DNA from: Bacteroidota bacterium
GTDB lineage: Bacteria; Bacteroidota; Bacteroidia; Chitinophagales; Saprospiraceae
Assembly (NCBI GenBank): GCA_016124585.1
Contig: WGNL01000031.1
Span: 1 to 64,000, forward strand
Direction of reading: 5' to 3'
Length of the DNA stretch: 64,000 bases
Position 1 is the stretch's first letter. Every line of letters begins with the position of its first letter. Below, in pieces: positions 49,650 to 59,828 of the stretch. The notes under the pieces are model-generated. The model was given only the letters and a program-made list of their open reading frames with translations. It searched no databases and was not told the DNA's origin. Position numbers and translations under genes: made by a program.

Positions 49650-52600
49650 ATGAAAAAGAGACTTTTATTCAAAATCCAGGGGCTAACAGGTTTACTGAAG
49701 TCAACGGGTCTTACACTCTCGTTCATGTTGCTGTTCTCAGCGGGGCTGTTGGCACAGTCCATGGTTGTGAAAGGCACGGTAACTGACGAGACTGGGGTAG
49801 GAATGCCAGGTGTCAATATTCTTGCACAAGGTACTTCTGCAGGTACCATCACCGATATAGACGGTGCGTTCGAAATCAGGGCCGACAAGGGTGCCACGCT
49901 TTTATTTTCTTTCACTGGGTATTCAACACAATCCATTGTGGTGGAAAGTGCATCACTAAACGTTAAGATGCAGCCTAACGCAGAAGTGCTTAGTGAAGTG
50001 GTGGTAACTGGCTATTCTACCCAGCGGAAAAGGGACATAACAGGTGCCGTATCTGTGGTAGATGCTGAAGAGTTGAACAAAATAAACGCTACTAGTTTCA
50101 CTCAGAAACTTGAGGGTCGTGCAGCAGGTTTGACTATTTCCACATCAGGTGAGCCTGGTGAAGGTACTTCGGTGCGTATACGTGGGATAAGCTCCTTCCA
50201 GAACAACGACCCGTTGTACATCATCGATGGTGTGCCGGTGCAAGATGCCTTTAACACTGGTTTCAACCCTAATGATATTGAATCAATTCAAGTGTTGAAA
50301 GACGCATCTGCCGCTTCCATCTATGGTGCTCGTGCCAACAATGGCGTTATCATCGTTACCACAAAAAGGGGCAAATCAGGTAAAGTACGCGTATCTTACG
50401 ATGCAAATGTCGGTGTGGCAACGCCTATCAACACACCGGACTACATGATCACGGATCCGAAAGATTACTCCAACTATATTTGGGATAAGCATGAAAATGC
50501 TGGCCTTGCGGTGGACGCTTCCAATCCATATTCTGGCGGAAGGGGCGTATTGCCTACTTACTCTTATCCATTCGGCTCTGGTATCACGCCGTCTGATGCT
50601 GACTATTCCTTCCCAAACAGCTTGGTCATGCGGGCCAACCAATCCGGCACCAACTGGTTCGATGAGGTCTTTGACCCAGCATTGGTGACTGAGCACAATT
50701 TGGGCGTTTCTGGTGGCAATGACCTAGGGAGCTACTATATCTCCGCTGGCTATACCGACCAGAACGGGACCATGATGAACAACTACTTCAAACGTTACTC
50801 CCTCCGCGCAAACACTGAGTTCAAAAAAGGTCGCTTTACTTTTGGTGAAAACATGTCATTGAGCCGCGTGAACAGCGTCGGCAACGACGGTATCAGCGGT
50901 GGTAACCAAGATGAGCAGGGCGTTATGACATGGGTGACTTTGATGAACCCGCTTACTCCGATTTATGACGTAGGTGGCGAGGCAGGTGGTGGTTATGGCG
51001 GTGACAAGGCAAACGGCTTGAGCAATGGCTCGAACCCAGTAGCCAACTTGATCCGCAACAAGGACAACGTAGGCACTTACTACCGCATACTTGGCAATGC
51101 TTACGCAGAGCTTAATTTTACTAAAAACCTGAAAGCACGTACCAGCTTCGGGATGGATTTTTATAACAACTACCGTGGCCGTTTCTCATTCCCTTCTTAT
51201 GAAAACAGGGAGCCAAGCACCACGAATGGTTGGACTGAAGACTGGGGCAACGGTTTTACCTGGACCTGGACAAACACCTTGGCCTACAATGCTACCTTGG
51301 CCGATGCCCATAATCTTCAGGTATTGGTTGGCTACGAAGCCATCGAAGGAAAGAACCGGTATCTCACTGGATCACTTGCCAACTACTTTACACAGAACAT
51401 CAACGCATGGTACCTCAACGGTGGCCTAGCCAACCCTGATACAAGGCAGATCAGCAGCGGTGGTGGCCGCAATGCATTGGCCTCAGTTTTTGGCAAGTTG
51501 GATTACTCCTACATGGACAAATACTTGGTTAGCTTCACAGTTAGGCGTGACGGCTCCTCCAATTTTGGAGATGAAAAATATGGTGTGTTCCCAGCCCTAA
51601 GTCTTGGTTGGAGGGTAAGCGGAGAAGAGTTCATGAAAAGTGCGGATTGGCTGGAAGACCTCAAGCTCCGCTTTGGCTGGGGTATCACGGGTAACCAGCA
51701 AGTACCTGGTGGCAACGCCTTTGACCGCTATGGTGGCGGTACTGCCTCTACCTTCTACGACATTACTGGCTCAAACAATGGCTTGACTACTGGTTACACC
51801 TTGACAAGGCGTGGCAACACCAAAACAAAATGGGAGGAAAACATCTCCACCAACTTTGGTTTGGATGCCTCGTTGTTTGAGGGCAAAATCGGTCTTGTTG
51901 TTGACGTTTACAACCGTAAAGTGGACGGCCTCTTGTTCCCAGCTTCACTCCCAGGCACAGCAGGTACTGCTGCACCGGCGTATATCAACATTGCCAAAAT
52001 GGAGAACAAAGGCGTTGACCTTGGTCTCGACTACCGCAACAAGGTTAACAGCGATTTCGGCTACAGTGTAGGCATTACCTTCTCTCAATATTCCAACGAG
52101 GTTGTTGATATCGATGGAGGTTCCGAAACCTTCTTCCCAACTGGATTCGATTCTCGTATTGGTACCGTCAACTTCAACAAAGTTGGCCTGCCAATCTCTA
52201 CTTTCTATGGCTTGACCGCTGACGGCATCTTCCGCTCACAGGCCGAAGTAGATGCACATGCTGAGCAAGATGGCAAAGCAGTTGGCCGTATCCGCTTCAA
52301 GGACCTCAATGGTGACGGCGTTATCAATGATGACGACAAGGGCGCCATTGGCGATGCACACCCTGACTTTTTCGGTGGTATCAACTTGGGTTTCAACTAC
52401 AAAAACTTTGACTTGTCGATTTTCCTTTTTGCTTCCGTTGGAAACCAACTTTTCAACTACAACAAATTGTTTGACACTTTCGGGTTCTTCAATTCAAACG
52501 TAAGGAAGTCTGTCCTGACCAATTCATTTGACGAAACCAAAAACCCGAATGGCAATCTGCCAAAATTGGACGTAAACGACACTTACAGCTACCAGCCAAG

Positions 52601-52901
52601 TAGTTTCTACGTAGAAGATGCTTCTTACCTGCGCGCAAAAAACATCCAATTGGGTTACACTTTCCCAACTGCCAAATTGGGCAAAGTATTCAGCAGCCTT
52701 CGGGTATATGTGCAAGCTCAGAACTTGTTCACTATTACTGGCTATTCTGGCCTAGACCCATCACCATCTAACTTTGGTGTACAAGGCTCAAATCCAAACG
52801 ACCTCAACTCAGCTATCAAGTCTGACTTGTGGAACGGTTTCGATTTCGGTAACTACCCTGCAAGCAAAATCTTCATGATTGGCGTAAACGCTGGGTTTTA
52901 A
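49650..52901 (+). CDS. susC: SusC-type TonB-dependent outer-membrane transporter
   Basis: This 1083-residue protein has a signal peptide (to about residue 36, LLAQ). A carboxypeptidase-regulatory-like domain follows (VVKGTVTDETGVGMPGVNIL, 39-108), then a TonB-box-like segment (LSEVVVTGYSTQRKRDITGA, 114-133) and a plug domain (SVRIRGISSFQNNDPLYIID, 174-193; DASAASIYGARANNGVIIVT, 218-237). A long 22-strand-type barrel completes it. It has the usual SusC length. It should import xylo-oligosaccharides together with the SusD lipoprotein encoded 59 bases downstream. The specificity is inferred from the neighbouring xylan and xylose genes. Confidence 0.95.
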   Translation: MKKRLLFKIQGLTGLLKSTGLTLSFMLLFSAGLLAQSMVVKGTVTDETGVGMPGVNILAQGTSAGTITDIDGAFEIRADKGATLLFSFTGYSTQSIVVESASLNVKMQPNAEVLSEVVVTGYSTQRKRDITGAVSVVDAEELNKINATSFTQKLEGRAAGLTISTSGEPGEGTSVRIRGISSFQNNDPLYIIDGVPVQDAFNTGFNPNDIESIQVLKDASAASIYGARANNGVIIVTTKRGKSGKVRVSYDANVGVATPINTPDYMITDPKDYSNYIWDKHENAGLAVDASNPYSGGRGVLPTYSYPFGSGITPSDADYSFPNSLVMRANQSGTNWFDEVFDPALVTEHNLGVSGGNDLGSYYISAGYTDQNGTMMNNYFKRYSLRANTEFKKGRFTFGENMSLSRVNSVGNDGISGGNQDEQGVMTWVTLMNPLTPIYDVGGEAGGGYGGDKANGLSNGSNPVANLIRNKDNVGTYYRILGNAYAELNFTKNLKARTSFGMDFYNNYRGRFSFPSYENREPSTTNGWTEDWGNGFTWTWTNTLAYNATLADAHNLQVLVGYEAIEGKNRYLTGSLANYFTQNINAWYLNGGLANPDTRQISSGGGRNALASVFGKLDYSYMDKYLVSFTVRRDGSSNFGDEKYGVFPALSLGWRVSGEEFMKSADWLEDLKLRFGWGITGNQQVPGGNAFDRYGGGTASTFYDITGSNNGLTTGYTLTRRGNTKTKWEENISTNFGLDASLFEGKIGLVVDVYNRKVDGLLFPASLPGTAGTAAPAYINIAKMENKGVDLGLDYRNKVNSDFGYSVGITFSQYSNEVVDIDGGSETFFPTGFDSRIGTVNFNKVGLPISTFYGLTADGIFRSQAEVDAHAEQDGKAVGRIRFKDLNGDGVINDDDKGAIGDAHPDFFGGINLGFNYKNFDLSIFLFASVGNQLFNYNKLFDTFGFFNSNVRKSVLTNSFDETKNPNGNLPKLDVNDTYSYQPSSFYVEDASYLRAKNIQLGYTFPTAKLGKVFSSLRVYVQAQNLFTITGYSGLDPSPSNFGVQGSNPNDLNSAIKSDLWNGFDFGNYPASKIFMIGVNAGF

Positions 52902-52960
52902 GTATTTCTAGATTTAACATTTTCAGGCATTTGTCTGATTCATCAAAAAATTAATCAATT

Positions 52961-54646
52961 ATGAAAAAGAATCTAAACAGGTTTTTGATAGCAGCCTTGG
53001 CAGGCAGTATCTTCTTTGCCTGCAAACAGGATTTTTTGGATGCACCTGCCCAAGCTTCTTTGGACAACGTAACCTTGGCCAACCAAGCCGGGGTTGATGC
53101 ATCCTTAATTTCTGCCTACTCAATGCTGGACGGTTGGAACGATGACTGGGGTGTTTTCAGTCCACCTTGGGGCGGGGCGGGTAGTAACTGGATTTGGGGC
53201 AGCGTAACTTCTGACGAAGCTTACAAAGGTTCAGAGCCAGGTGACCAGCTCGAAGTCCAACAAGTTGAGCTTTACCAGTGGGCGCCTGCAAACGTTTACT
53301 TCAACGTGAAATTCCGGGCATTGTACGAAGGTATTGCACGCGCAAATGCCACCCTCAAATTGGCGGCAAGTGTTTCAGACCTTCAAGATGCTAGCCGCAT
53401 CGCTGCGGAAGCTCGGTTCCTTCGTGCCCACTACCACTTCGATGCTTGGAAAATGTGGAAAAATGTTCCGTATTACACCGAGGCTGACGAAGATTTCCGC
53501 AAGCCAAACAGCGAGGATATTGTTCCTAGAATGATAGAAGACTTCCAGTTTGCCATTGACAACCTACCCGTCACACAAGACGCAGTGGGCCGTGTCACCA
53601 AAGGAGCTGCTCAAGCATACTTAGGCAAGCTGTTGCTTTACACACATGATTACTCGAAGGCGAAAGAGCAGTTTGACGCTGTGGTAAATAGCGGTACTTA
53701 CGACCTTGAGCCAAATTTCCACGACATTTTCACCACAGCGGGCGAAAATGGCCCGGAGATGATTTTCTCCATCCAAGCATCCGTTAACGATGGTGATGGC
53801 AATGGCTCTAACGGCAACTTCGCAGACCGCCTCAACCACCCTCACGGTGGTAGCCCATTTGGCTGCTGCGGGTTCCACCAACCTTCTCAAAATTTGGTGA
53901 ACTCCCACAAGGTAGATGCCAACGGCCTCCCGATGATCAATACATTTAACAATTCAGACCTTACAGCAAGTGATGCAGTAGACCCTCGTCTGGATTGGAC
54001 AGTAGGACGTGACGGCGTTCCATTCCTCGATTGGGGGCTTCACGATGAAACATGGATCCGTGCAAGATCTTGGGCAGGACCTTACAGCGTCAAGAAATTC
54101 ATCCATGCCAAAGGTCAGGAAAGCTCTGTGGGTTGGTCGAACGTACAGCTCAGCCCAGTTAACCTTCCTATTATCCGGTACGCAGACGTTTTGCTGATGC
54201 TTGCCGAATGTGAAGTGGAGGTGGGTAGCCTGGAAAGGGCTCGTGAATTGGTGAACATGATCCGCACAAGGGCTGCCGTTGCTGCGATCGGCCCTGGTGG
54301 CGCTCCTGTGGCAATTGACGATGCAAGTATTACTTGGGCGAACAACAAAATTGGCAATTATACCACTGCTTGGACCGACAAGGATGCGGCCCGCAGTGCC
54401 GTGCGTTTTGAGCGCAAGCTTGAGTTGGCTATGGAAGGACATCGCTTCTTCGACCTCCGCCGCTGGGGTGTCGCAAAGGATGTCATCAACAACCAATACT
54501 TGCCAATTGAAAAAACTAAGCGCACCTACTTGGAGGCTACAAACGGCCTAGAAGACAAGCACGAACTTTTCCCATTGCCATCGGTGCAAATCGAGTTGAG
54601 CAAGAAGGAAGGCGTACCTCAATTGCAGCAAAACGCTGGCTATTGA
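52961..54646 (+). CDS. susD: SusD/RagB-type glycan-binding lipoprotein
   Basis: The 561-residue product is a lipoprotein (lipobox FFAC near residue 20, then KQDFLDAPAQASLDN). It has the SusD features: YEGIARANATLKLA, ARFLRAHYHFDAWKMWKNVPYY, AAQAYLGKLLLYTHDYSKAKEQF, LPIIRYADVLLMLAECEVEVG and FERKLELAMEGHRFFDLRRWG. It caps the SusC barrel at the cell surface and binds the glycan before uptake. It directly follows susC and is closed by a strong terminator. Confidence 0.95.
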   Translation: MKKNLNRFLIAALAGSIFFACKQDFLDAPAQASLDNVTLANQAGVDASLISAYSMLDGWNDDWGVFSPPWGGAGSNWIWGSVTSDEAYKGSEPGDQLEVQQVELYQWAPANVYFNVKFRALYEGIARANATLKLAASVSDLQDASRIAAEARFLRAHYHFDAWKMWKNVPYYTEADEDFRKPNSEDIVPRMIEDFQFAIDNLPVTQDAVGRVTKGAAQAYLGKLLLYTHDYSKAKEQFDAVVNSGTYDLEPNFHDIFTTAGENGPEMIFSIQASVNDGDGNGSNGNFADRLNHPHGGSPFGCCGFHQPSQNLVNSHKVDANGLPMINTFNNSDLTASDAVDPRLDWTVGRDGVPFLDWGLHDETWIRARSWAGPYSVKKFIHAKGQESSVGWSNVQLSPVNLPIIRYADVLLMLAECEVEVGSLERARELVNMIRTRAAVAAIGPGGAPVAIDDASITWANNKIGNYTTAWTDKDAARSAVRFERKLELAMEGHRFFDLRRWGVAKDVINNQYLPIEKTKRTYLEATNGLEDKHELFPLPSVQIELSKKEGVPQLQQNAGY

Positions 54647-54686
54647 TGGTAACTTAGCAATTTAGTTAGTGAGAGTAAATAAATTC

Positions 54687-54716
54687 ACAAGAGGCAGTTT
54701 TCGGACTGCCTCTTGT
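54687..54716 (+). terminator. Terminator of the susCD unit
   Basis: A perfect 12-bp stem (ACAAGAGGCAGT / ACTGCCTCTTGT) with the loop TTTCGG lies 40 bases after the susD stop. Only a short T-rich tail follows, but the stem is strong, so most transcripts should end here. Confidence 0.75.
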
Positions 54717-54824
54717 TTCATTGGGTTCTTGTTTAAAAATCTGTTTTAATATTGTTCTCCATTGCACGTTGCTTATGAAGCTGGCTTGAACGTTTTAATT
54801 CAATTTTTACTGATGGAGAAAACT

Positions 54825-57800
54825 ATGACAAAATTCTACCTATCTGCATGGCTTATCCTACTGCTGCTTTCAGCATGCAACTCCAATTCAAAAAATAGCG
54901 AGGCAACCAGTAGCAATGCCCTTTTTCACAAACTCCCCGCCTCGGAAACTGGCATCAACTTCGTCAACGAAGTACAGGACGGCGAAGACTTCAACGTGCT
55001 CACCTATCGCAATTTCTACAACGGCGGCGGTGTGGCCATCGGCGACATCAACAACGACGGACTAGCTGATATTTACTTTACCGCCAATATGAAGCCCAAC
55101 AAACTTTACTTGAACAAGGGCAATTGGAAATTTGAAGACATTACCGAAAAAGCTGGGGTGGCTGGCACCAAGAGCTGGAGCACTGGCGTTTCAATGGCCG
55201 ATGTAAACGGTGACGGGTTCTTGGATATTTACATATGCAACTCCGGCGACGTGGCAGGTGACAACAAAGAGAATGAGCTCTTCATCAACAATGGCGACCT
55301 GACTTTTACCGAAAAAGCAGCCGCTTACCATCTCAACGACAAAGGTTTCTCCACACACGCCGCCTTCTTCGACTACGACGGCGATGGCGACCTAGATTGT
55401 TACCTTCTCAACAACTCCTATAAAAACCCAGAAAAAATTGACCCCTTTAAAAGCACCCGCCTACAGGAAGACTCGCTTGGGGGCGATAAATTATTTAGAA
55501 ATGATGGGGAAATGTTCACCAACGTCACCGATGCAGCTGGCATTTACTCCAGCGCCATTGGCTTTGGCCTCGGTGTTTCCGTCAGCGATCTCAATGGCGA
55601 CATGCTCCCCGATATCTACATCAGCAACGACTTCTGGGAGCGGGACTATCTCTACATTAACCAGGGTAACGGCAAATTTTCTGAAGAACTGACAAAACGA
55701 ATCCCCCAATGCTCTGTGGCAAGTATGGGATCGGACATCGCAGACATCAACAACGACGGCAGTTTTGACGTGTTCACCACCGACATGCTTGCAGCGGACA
55801 ACTACCGCCTGAAGACCATGACCGTCTTCGACCCCTATCATTTGGAAGACCTAAAATATCGGGCTGACTACCACTACCAAATCCTCCAAAACTGCCTTCA
55901 AATCAACGATGGTAACGCCGACTTTGAAGAAACCTCCAATCTCTCTGGCATCTCCGCCACTGACTGGAGCTGGGGCGCCCTGATTTTCGACTTCGACAAT
56001 GACGGCTGGAAAGACATTTTCGTTTCCAATGCCCTCTACAAGGAAATCATGTACCTTGATTTTACCAATTTCATTAACGACAAGGAAGAAATCAAAAAAG
56101 TCGTGACGGAAAAAGGCAAGTTCGACTGGCGTGATTTTGCTGAGTACCTACCTTCCAACCCCTTGTCCAACTATGCTTTCGTCAATCAATTGGGAACCTC
56201 CAAAACTCAAAATCCGAATATTCCAACATTCAAAAACCAAGCTCAATCCCTCGGCCTTGGCGAACCCAGTTTTTCCAACGGCTCCGCCTACGGCGACCTT
56301 GACAACGATGGCGACCTTGACCTCGTCGTGAACAATGTGAACATGCCTTGCTTCATCTATCGCAATGACGGCAGCGGCAACCCAGATCATAATTATTTGA
56401 AAATCAAACTGGTAGGCGAAAAAGGAAATCCACTTGGGATAGGTACCAAGGTGAGAATCCAAGCCGGTGGACAAGAACAAGACTTACAGCACTATCCCCA
56501 ACGGGGCTTTCAGAGCAGCATGGAACCCGGCTTGCTGTTTGGGTTGGGCGCTGCGCAACGAGTGGACAGACTCGAAATCACTTGGCCTGACCTGCGGACG
56601 CAGGTGCTGGAAAACATACCAGCCAACCAAGTTTTGACACTAAGACAGGCCGAGGCCGATGGGAAATTTGCGCCTACAATTCCAAAGCCTGCACCGCTTT
56701 TCAAGGATGCCTCTGCTACTGTGCTCAAGGGCGACACCCGCCACCACGAAAACCAGTTCAATGATTTTGACTACGAACGCCTTTTGCCCAGGATGCTCTC
56801 CACGGATAGCCCTAAAATCATCAGAGGCGACCTCAACGGCGATGGCCAGGAGGACTTCGTGCTGACCGGAGCGGAGGGTGACCCCGACAAGCTATTTTTT
56901 CAAAAAAACGGCACTTGGGAGCGCCAGCCGGATTGGCAATCCGCCGAAGATATTGCCTCTGAAACTACCTGTGGCGTCATCTTCGATGCAGATGGCGATG
57001 GCGACAACGACCTGCTGCTTGGCGCAGGCGGCAACGAATTTCAAAAAGGCTTCGACCATTTCCGGTTGCGCTACTACGATAATGACGGCAAAGGGCACCT
57101 GCGTCTTGACCGACTGAAAGAACCCCCTGCAGGCGGCATGGTTTCATGTATGGTAACGGCTGACATTGACGGAGACGGGGACCAAGACCTCTTCATCGGT
57201 GGCCGCGCCGTGCCAGGCAACTACGGCCTCATGCCTCGCAGTTTTTTGCTCCGCAATGATGGCGGTGGCCGCTGGACAGATATTTCGGAAAAGCAAATCG
57301 GCAATTGTGGCATGGTCACGGACGCAGCCTTCGCTGATACTGACAAGGACGGGGACCAAGACCTCATCATCATTGGCGACTGGTTGCCCATCATGCATTT
57401 TGAAAACCAGGGCGGGCGCTTGGTTTTTTCAAAAAAGCAAACCCAATCTCCCTTCGCTGGATGGTGGACCTGCATCGAACCTGCAGACCTAGACGGTGAT
57501 GGCGACATTGATTTTGTGCTGGGAAACTGGGGACTGAACACCAAGTTCAAAGCTTCGAAAGATCGACCGTTGACCATGTATGCCAAGGATTTTGATGCCA
57601 ACGGCAAAAGCGACATTGTGGTGAACTGGTACCCTCCACTCGACGACAAGCCCTGGCCTTTCGCAGGGCGGTTGGACATGACGGCGCAAATTCCATCGCT
57701 GAAAAAAAGGGCGCTCAAGTTTGAGGACTACGCCAAAATGACTTACGAAACCATGTTCGATGCCGCCCAACGCAAAGATGCCATTGAACACAAAGCCAAC

Positions 57801-58181
57801 TGGCTTCAGACTTCCGTTCTTTGGAACGACGGCACAGGATTCCGACTTGAGGCACTTCCATTGGAAGCACAGATTTCCCCAGCCTTCGGCATTGTTGCGG
57901 ATGATTTTGATGGGGATGATGTGAAGGATATTTGGCTTGGTGGCAATTTTTATGGCCTGAAGCCAGAAGTCGGTCGGCACGATTCAAGCCGGGGCATCCT
58001 GCTGAAAGGTAACGGGAAAGGAGGATTTACTTACGTCTCCCCCACCCTTTCGGGAATTTTCGTAACTGGAGAAGTACGGGACGCTGCGGTTTTCACAACC
58101 CAAAAAGGGAAGCTTGTATTGGTGGCTAGAAATAATGAGGGCGCAAAAATTTTCATAAAAAATAACCCAAATCTAAATTGA
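54825..58181 (+). CDS. FG-GAP/VCBS-repeat lipoprotein with ASPIC/UnbV domain
   Basis: This lipoprotein of about 1118 residues (lipobox LLSAC; ATG at 54825 chosen for the signal) has many calcium-binding FG-GAP repeats of the form GDINNDGLADIYFT, DVNGDGFLDIYICN, DYDGDGDLDCYLLN and DLDNDGDLDLVVNN. The repeats build one or two beta-propellers. In the middle lies an ASPIC/UnbV segment (VGEKGNPLGIGTKVRIQAGG, then GLLFGLGAAQRVDRLEITWP). Such proteins accompany SusCD pairs in Cytophagales and Flammeovirga-like bacteria and are thought to bind polysaccharide at the surface. It overlaps the GH35-like gene by 4 bases. A paralogue follows at 61008. Confidence 0.88.
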   Translation: MTKFYLSAWLILLLLSACNSNSKNSEATSSNALFHKLPASETGINFVNEVQDGEDFNVLTYRNFYNGGGVAIGDINNDGLADIYFTANMKPNKLYLNKGNWKFEDITEKAGVAGTKSWSTGVSMADVNGDGFLDIYICNSGDVAGDNKENELFINNGDLTFTEKAAAYHLNDKGFSTHAAFFDYDGDGDLDCYLLNNSYKNPEKIDPFKSTRLQEDSLGGDKLFRNDGEMFTNVTDAAGIYSSAIGFGLGVSVSDLNGDMLPDIYISNDFWERDYLYINQGNGKFSEELTKRIPQCSVASMGSDIADINNDGSFDVFTTDMLAADNYRLKTMTVFDPYHLEDLKYRADYHYQILQNCLQINDGNADFEETSNLSGISATDWSWGALIFDFDNDGWKDIFVSNALYKEIMYLDFTNFINDKEEIKKVVTEKGKFDWRDFAEYLPSNPLSNYAFVNQLGTSKTQNPNIPTFKNQAQSLGLGEPSFSNGSAYGDLDNDGDLDLVVNNVNMPCFIYRNDGSGNPDHNYLKIKLVGEKGNPLGIGTKVRIQAGGQEQDLQHYPQRGFQSSMEPGLLFGLGAAQRVDRLEITWPDLRTQVLENIPANQVLTLRQAEADGKFAPTIPKPAPLFKDASATVLKGDTRHHENQFNDFDYERLLPRMLSTDSPKIIRGDLNGDGQEDFVLTGAEGDPDKLFFQKNGTWERQPDWQSAEDIASETTCGVIFDADGDGDNDLLLGAGGNEFQKGFDHFRLRYYDNDGKGHLRLDRLKEPPAGGMVSCMVTADIDGDGDQDLFIGGRAVPGNYGLMPRSFLLRNDGGGRWTDISEKQIGNCGMVTDAAFADTDKDGDQDLIIIGDWLPIMHFENQGGRLVFSKKQTQSPFAGWWTCIEPADLDGDGDIDFVLGNWGLNTKFKASKDRPLTMYAKDFDANGKSDIVVNWYPPLDDKPWPFAGRLDMTAQIPSLKKRALKFEDYAKMTYETMFDAAQRKDAIEHKANWLQTSVLWNDGTGFRLEALPLEAQISPAFGIVADDFDGDDVKDIWLGGNFYGLKPEVGRHDSSRGILLKGNGKGGFTYVSPTLSGIFVTGEVRDAAVFTTQKGKLVLVARNNEGAKIFIKNNPNLN

Positions 58182-59794
58182 GGTCAGGCTTAATCATCGG
58201 ACTAGTGGCAAGCGTTTTAGGCTTGCTTTCAGGGCAACCGAACCAGCCCTATTTGCGCAACCAAGGTACTGCCACACAATTGATAGTTGAAGGGAAACCA
58301 TTCCTCGTACTGGGCGGTGAGTTGGGCAATTCCTCCGCCACGGACATGAACTACCTGCAGCCCATTTGGCCCACGCTAAAGTCGATGAACCTAAACACTG
58401 TCCTCGTGCCCGTTTTTTGGGAACTCATTGAACCAACCGAAGGTATTTTCGATTTTTCGCTGTTGGATAGCACGATTTCAGAAGCTCGCAAGCAGGATTT
58501 GAAGCTGATTTTGCTATGGTTTGGTTCTTGGAAAAACAGCATGTCAAGCCATGCTCCTGCCTGGATAAAGAAAAATCAGGAGCGGTTCCCACGGGCAAAG
58601 GACGACAAGGGGTGTAGTCAGGAAATTTTGACGCCTTTCAGCGAGAACAATTTGAAGGCTGATGTGCAGGCATTTGAAAAACTGATGCAGCACCTGAAAG
58701 TATTTGACCAAAAGCAGCAAACCGTTCTCATGGTGCAGGTCGAAAACGAAGTCGGGATGTTACCTTCCGCAAGAGACTATTGCCCTTTAGCCAATGAAAA
58801 ATTCGGACAAAATGTGCCAACAGAACTGATAAACTACTTGCAAAAAAACAGAGCTAAACTTGTACCGGAGTTTTTGAAAATCTGGGAGCAAAACGGCTTC
58901 AAATCCAATGGGGCATGGGAGGAGATTTTTGGCAAAGGAACCCACACTGACGAACTGTTCATGGCTTGGTATTTTTCAAAATTCACGAATGCTGTTGCTG
59001 CGGCAGGTAAAAAAATATATCCACTGCCCATGTTCGTGAACGCTGCACTGAACCGAACCGGCCGAGAACCTGGCAACTACCCCAGCGCTGGCCCCCTGCC
59101 ACATCTGATGGATATTTGGAAAGCAGCCGGTACGGCCATAGATTTTTTCTCTCCGGATTTTTATAATCCCGATTTCAAGCACTGGAACGACCTCTACACC
59201 CGACAAGACAATCCGCTTTTTATTCCCGAACATCGTTTCGATAAAACGGTCGGCGCAAAAGCGGCATACGCCATTGGACATTACGGAGGCCTGGGCTTTG
59301 CGCCATTTTCGATTGAATCAACGGAAGAACCACTGAACGAGCCGTTGGGAAAAATGTACGGTTTGCTGGCGCAAATGTCTCCGCTCATTGCGCAGCAACA
59401 AGGAAAAGGCACGATGGACGCCGTGCTTTTTGACAAGGACGACACGGAAAAGGTGCTGACCATGGGAGACTTTGTGTTGACCTGTCGTCACGACTACACT
59501 TTAGGGTGGTCGCCAAATGCAAAAAATGAGACCTGGGAGTCAGGCGGTGCAGTGATCGTGCAAACAGACGATTCGGAATATTTTGTGGCGGGGACGGGCG
59601 TCGTAATTACCTTGCAGCCACTTGATAGAAATAAAATCGCTGGGATTCTGAGCGATGAGGAAGGACAGTTTTCCGAAGGAAAATGGACCCCTGGCCGGAA
59701 ACTGAACGGTGACCAAACCCACCAAGGACGGCATGTGCGGCTGCCAATGGGAGAATATGCCATCCAGCGGTTTGAATTGTACATTTATGAATAA
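58178..59794 (+). CDS. GH35-like glycoside hydrolase (DUF5597 type), exported
   Basis: The 538-residue protein begins with TTG at 58178, overlapping the previous stop as TTGA, and has a signal peptide (GLIIGLVASVLGLLSG). The TIM-barrel part follows the GH35/GH42 plan: PFLVLGGELGNSSATD, MNLNTVLVPVFWELIEPTEGIFDF, LILLWFGSWKNSMSSHAPAW, VQVENEVGM with the acid/base E191, and LFIPEHRFDK with the nucleophile E351. A C-terminal beta domain ends it, as in the DUF5597-containing GH35-like proteins. It probably removes beta-galactosyl or similar units from xylan side chains. The exact substrate cannot be told. Confidence 0.82.
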   Translation: MRSGLIIGLVASVLGLLSGQPNQPYLRNQGTATQLIVEGKPFLVLGGELGNSSATDMNYLQPIWPTLKSMNLNTVLVPVFWELIEPTEGIFDFSLLDSTISEARKQDLKLILLWFGSWKNSMSSHAPAWIKKNQERFPRAKDDKGCSQEILTPFSENNLKADVQAFEKLMQHLKVFDQKQQTVLMVQVENEVGMLPSARDYCPLANEKFGQNVPTELINYLQKNRAKLVPEFLKIWEQNGFKSNGAWEEIFGKGTHTDELFMAWYFSKFTNAVAAAGKKIYPLPMFVNAALNRTGREPGNYPSAGPLPHLMDIWKAAGTAIDFFSPDFYNPDFKHWNDLYTRQDNPLFIPEHRFDKTVGAKAAYAIGHYGGLGFAPFSIESTEEPLNEPLGKMYGLLAQMSPLIAQQQGKGTMDAVLFDKDDTEKVLTMGDFVLTCRHDYTLGWSPNAKNETWESGGAVIVQTDDSEYFVAGTGVVITLQPLDRNKIAGILSDEEGQFSEGKWTPGRKLNGDQTHQGRHVRLPMGEYAIQRFELYIYE

Positions 59795-59828
59795 GTATTA
59801 GAAAAACAATCAATTTAACAATCAAAAA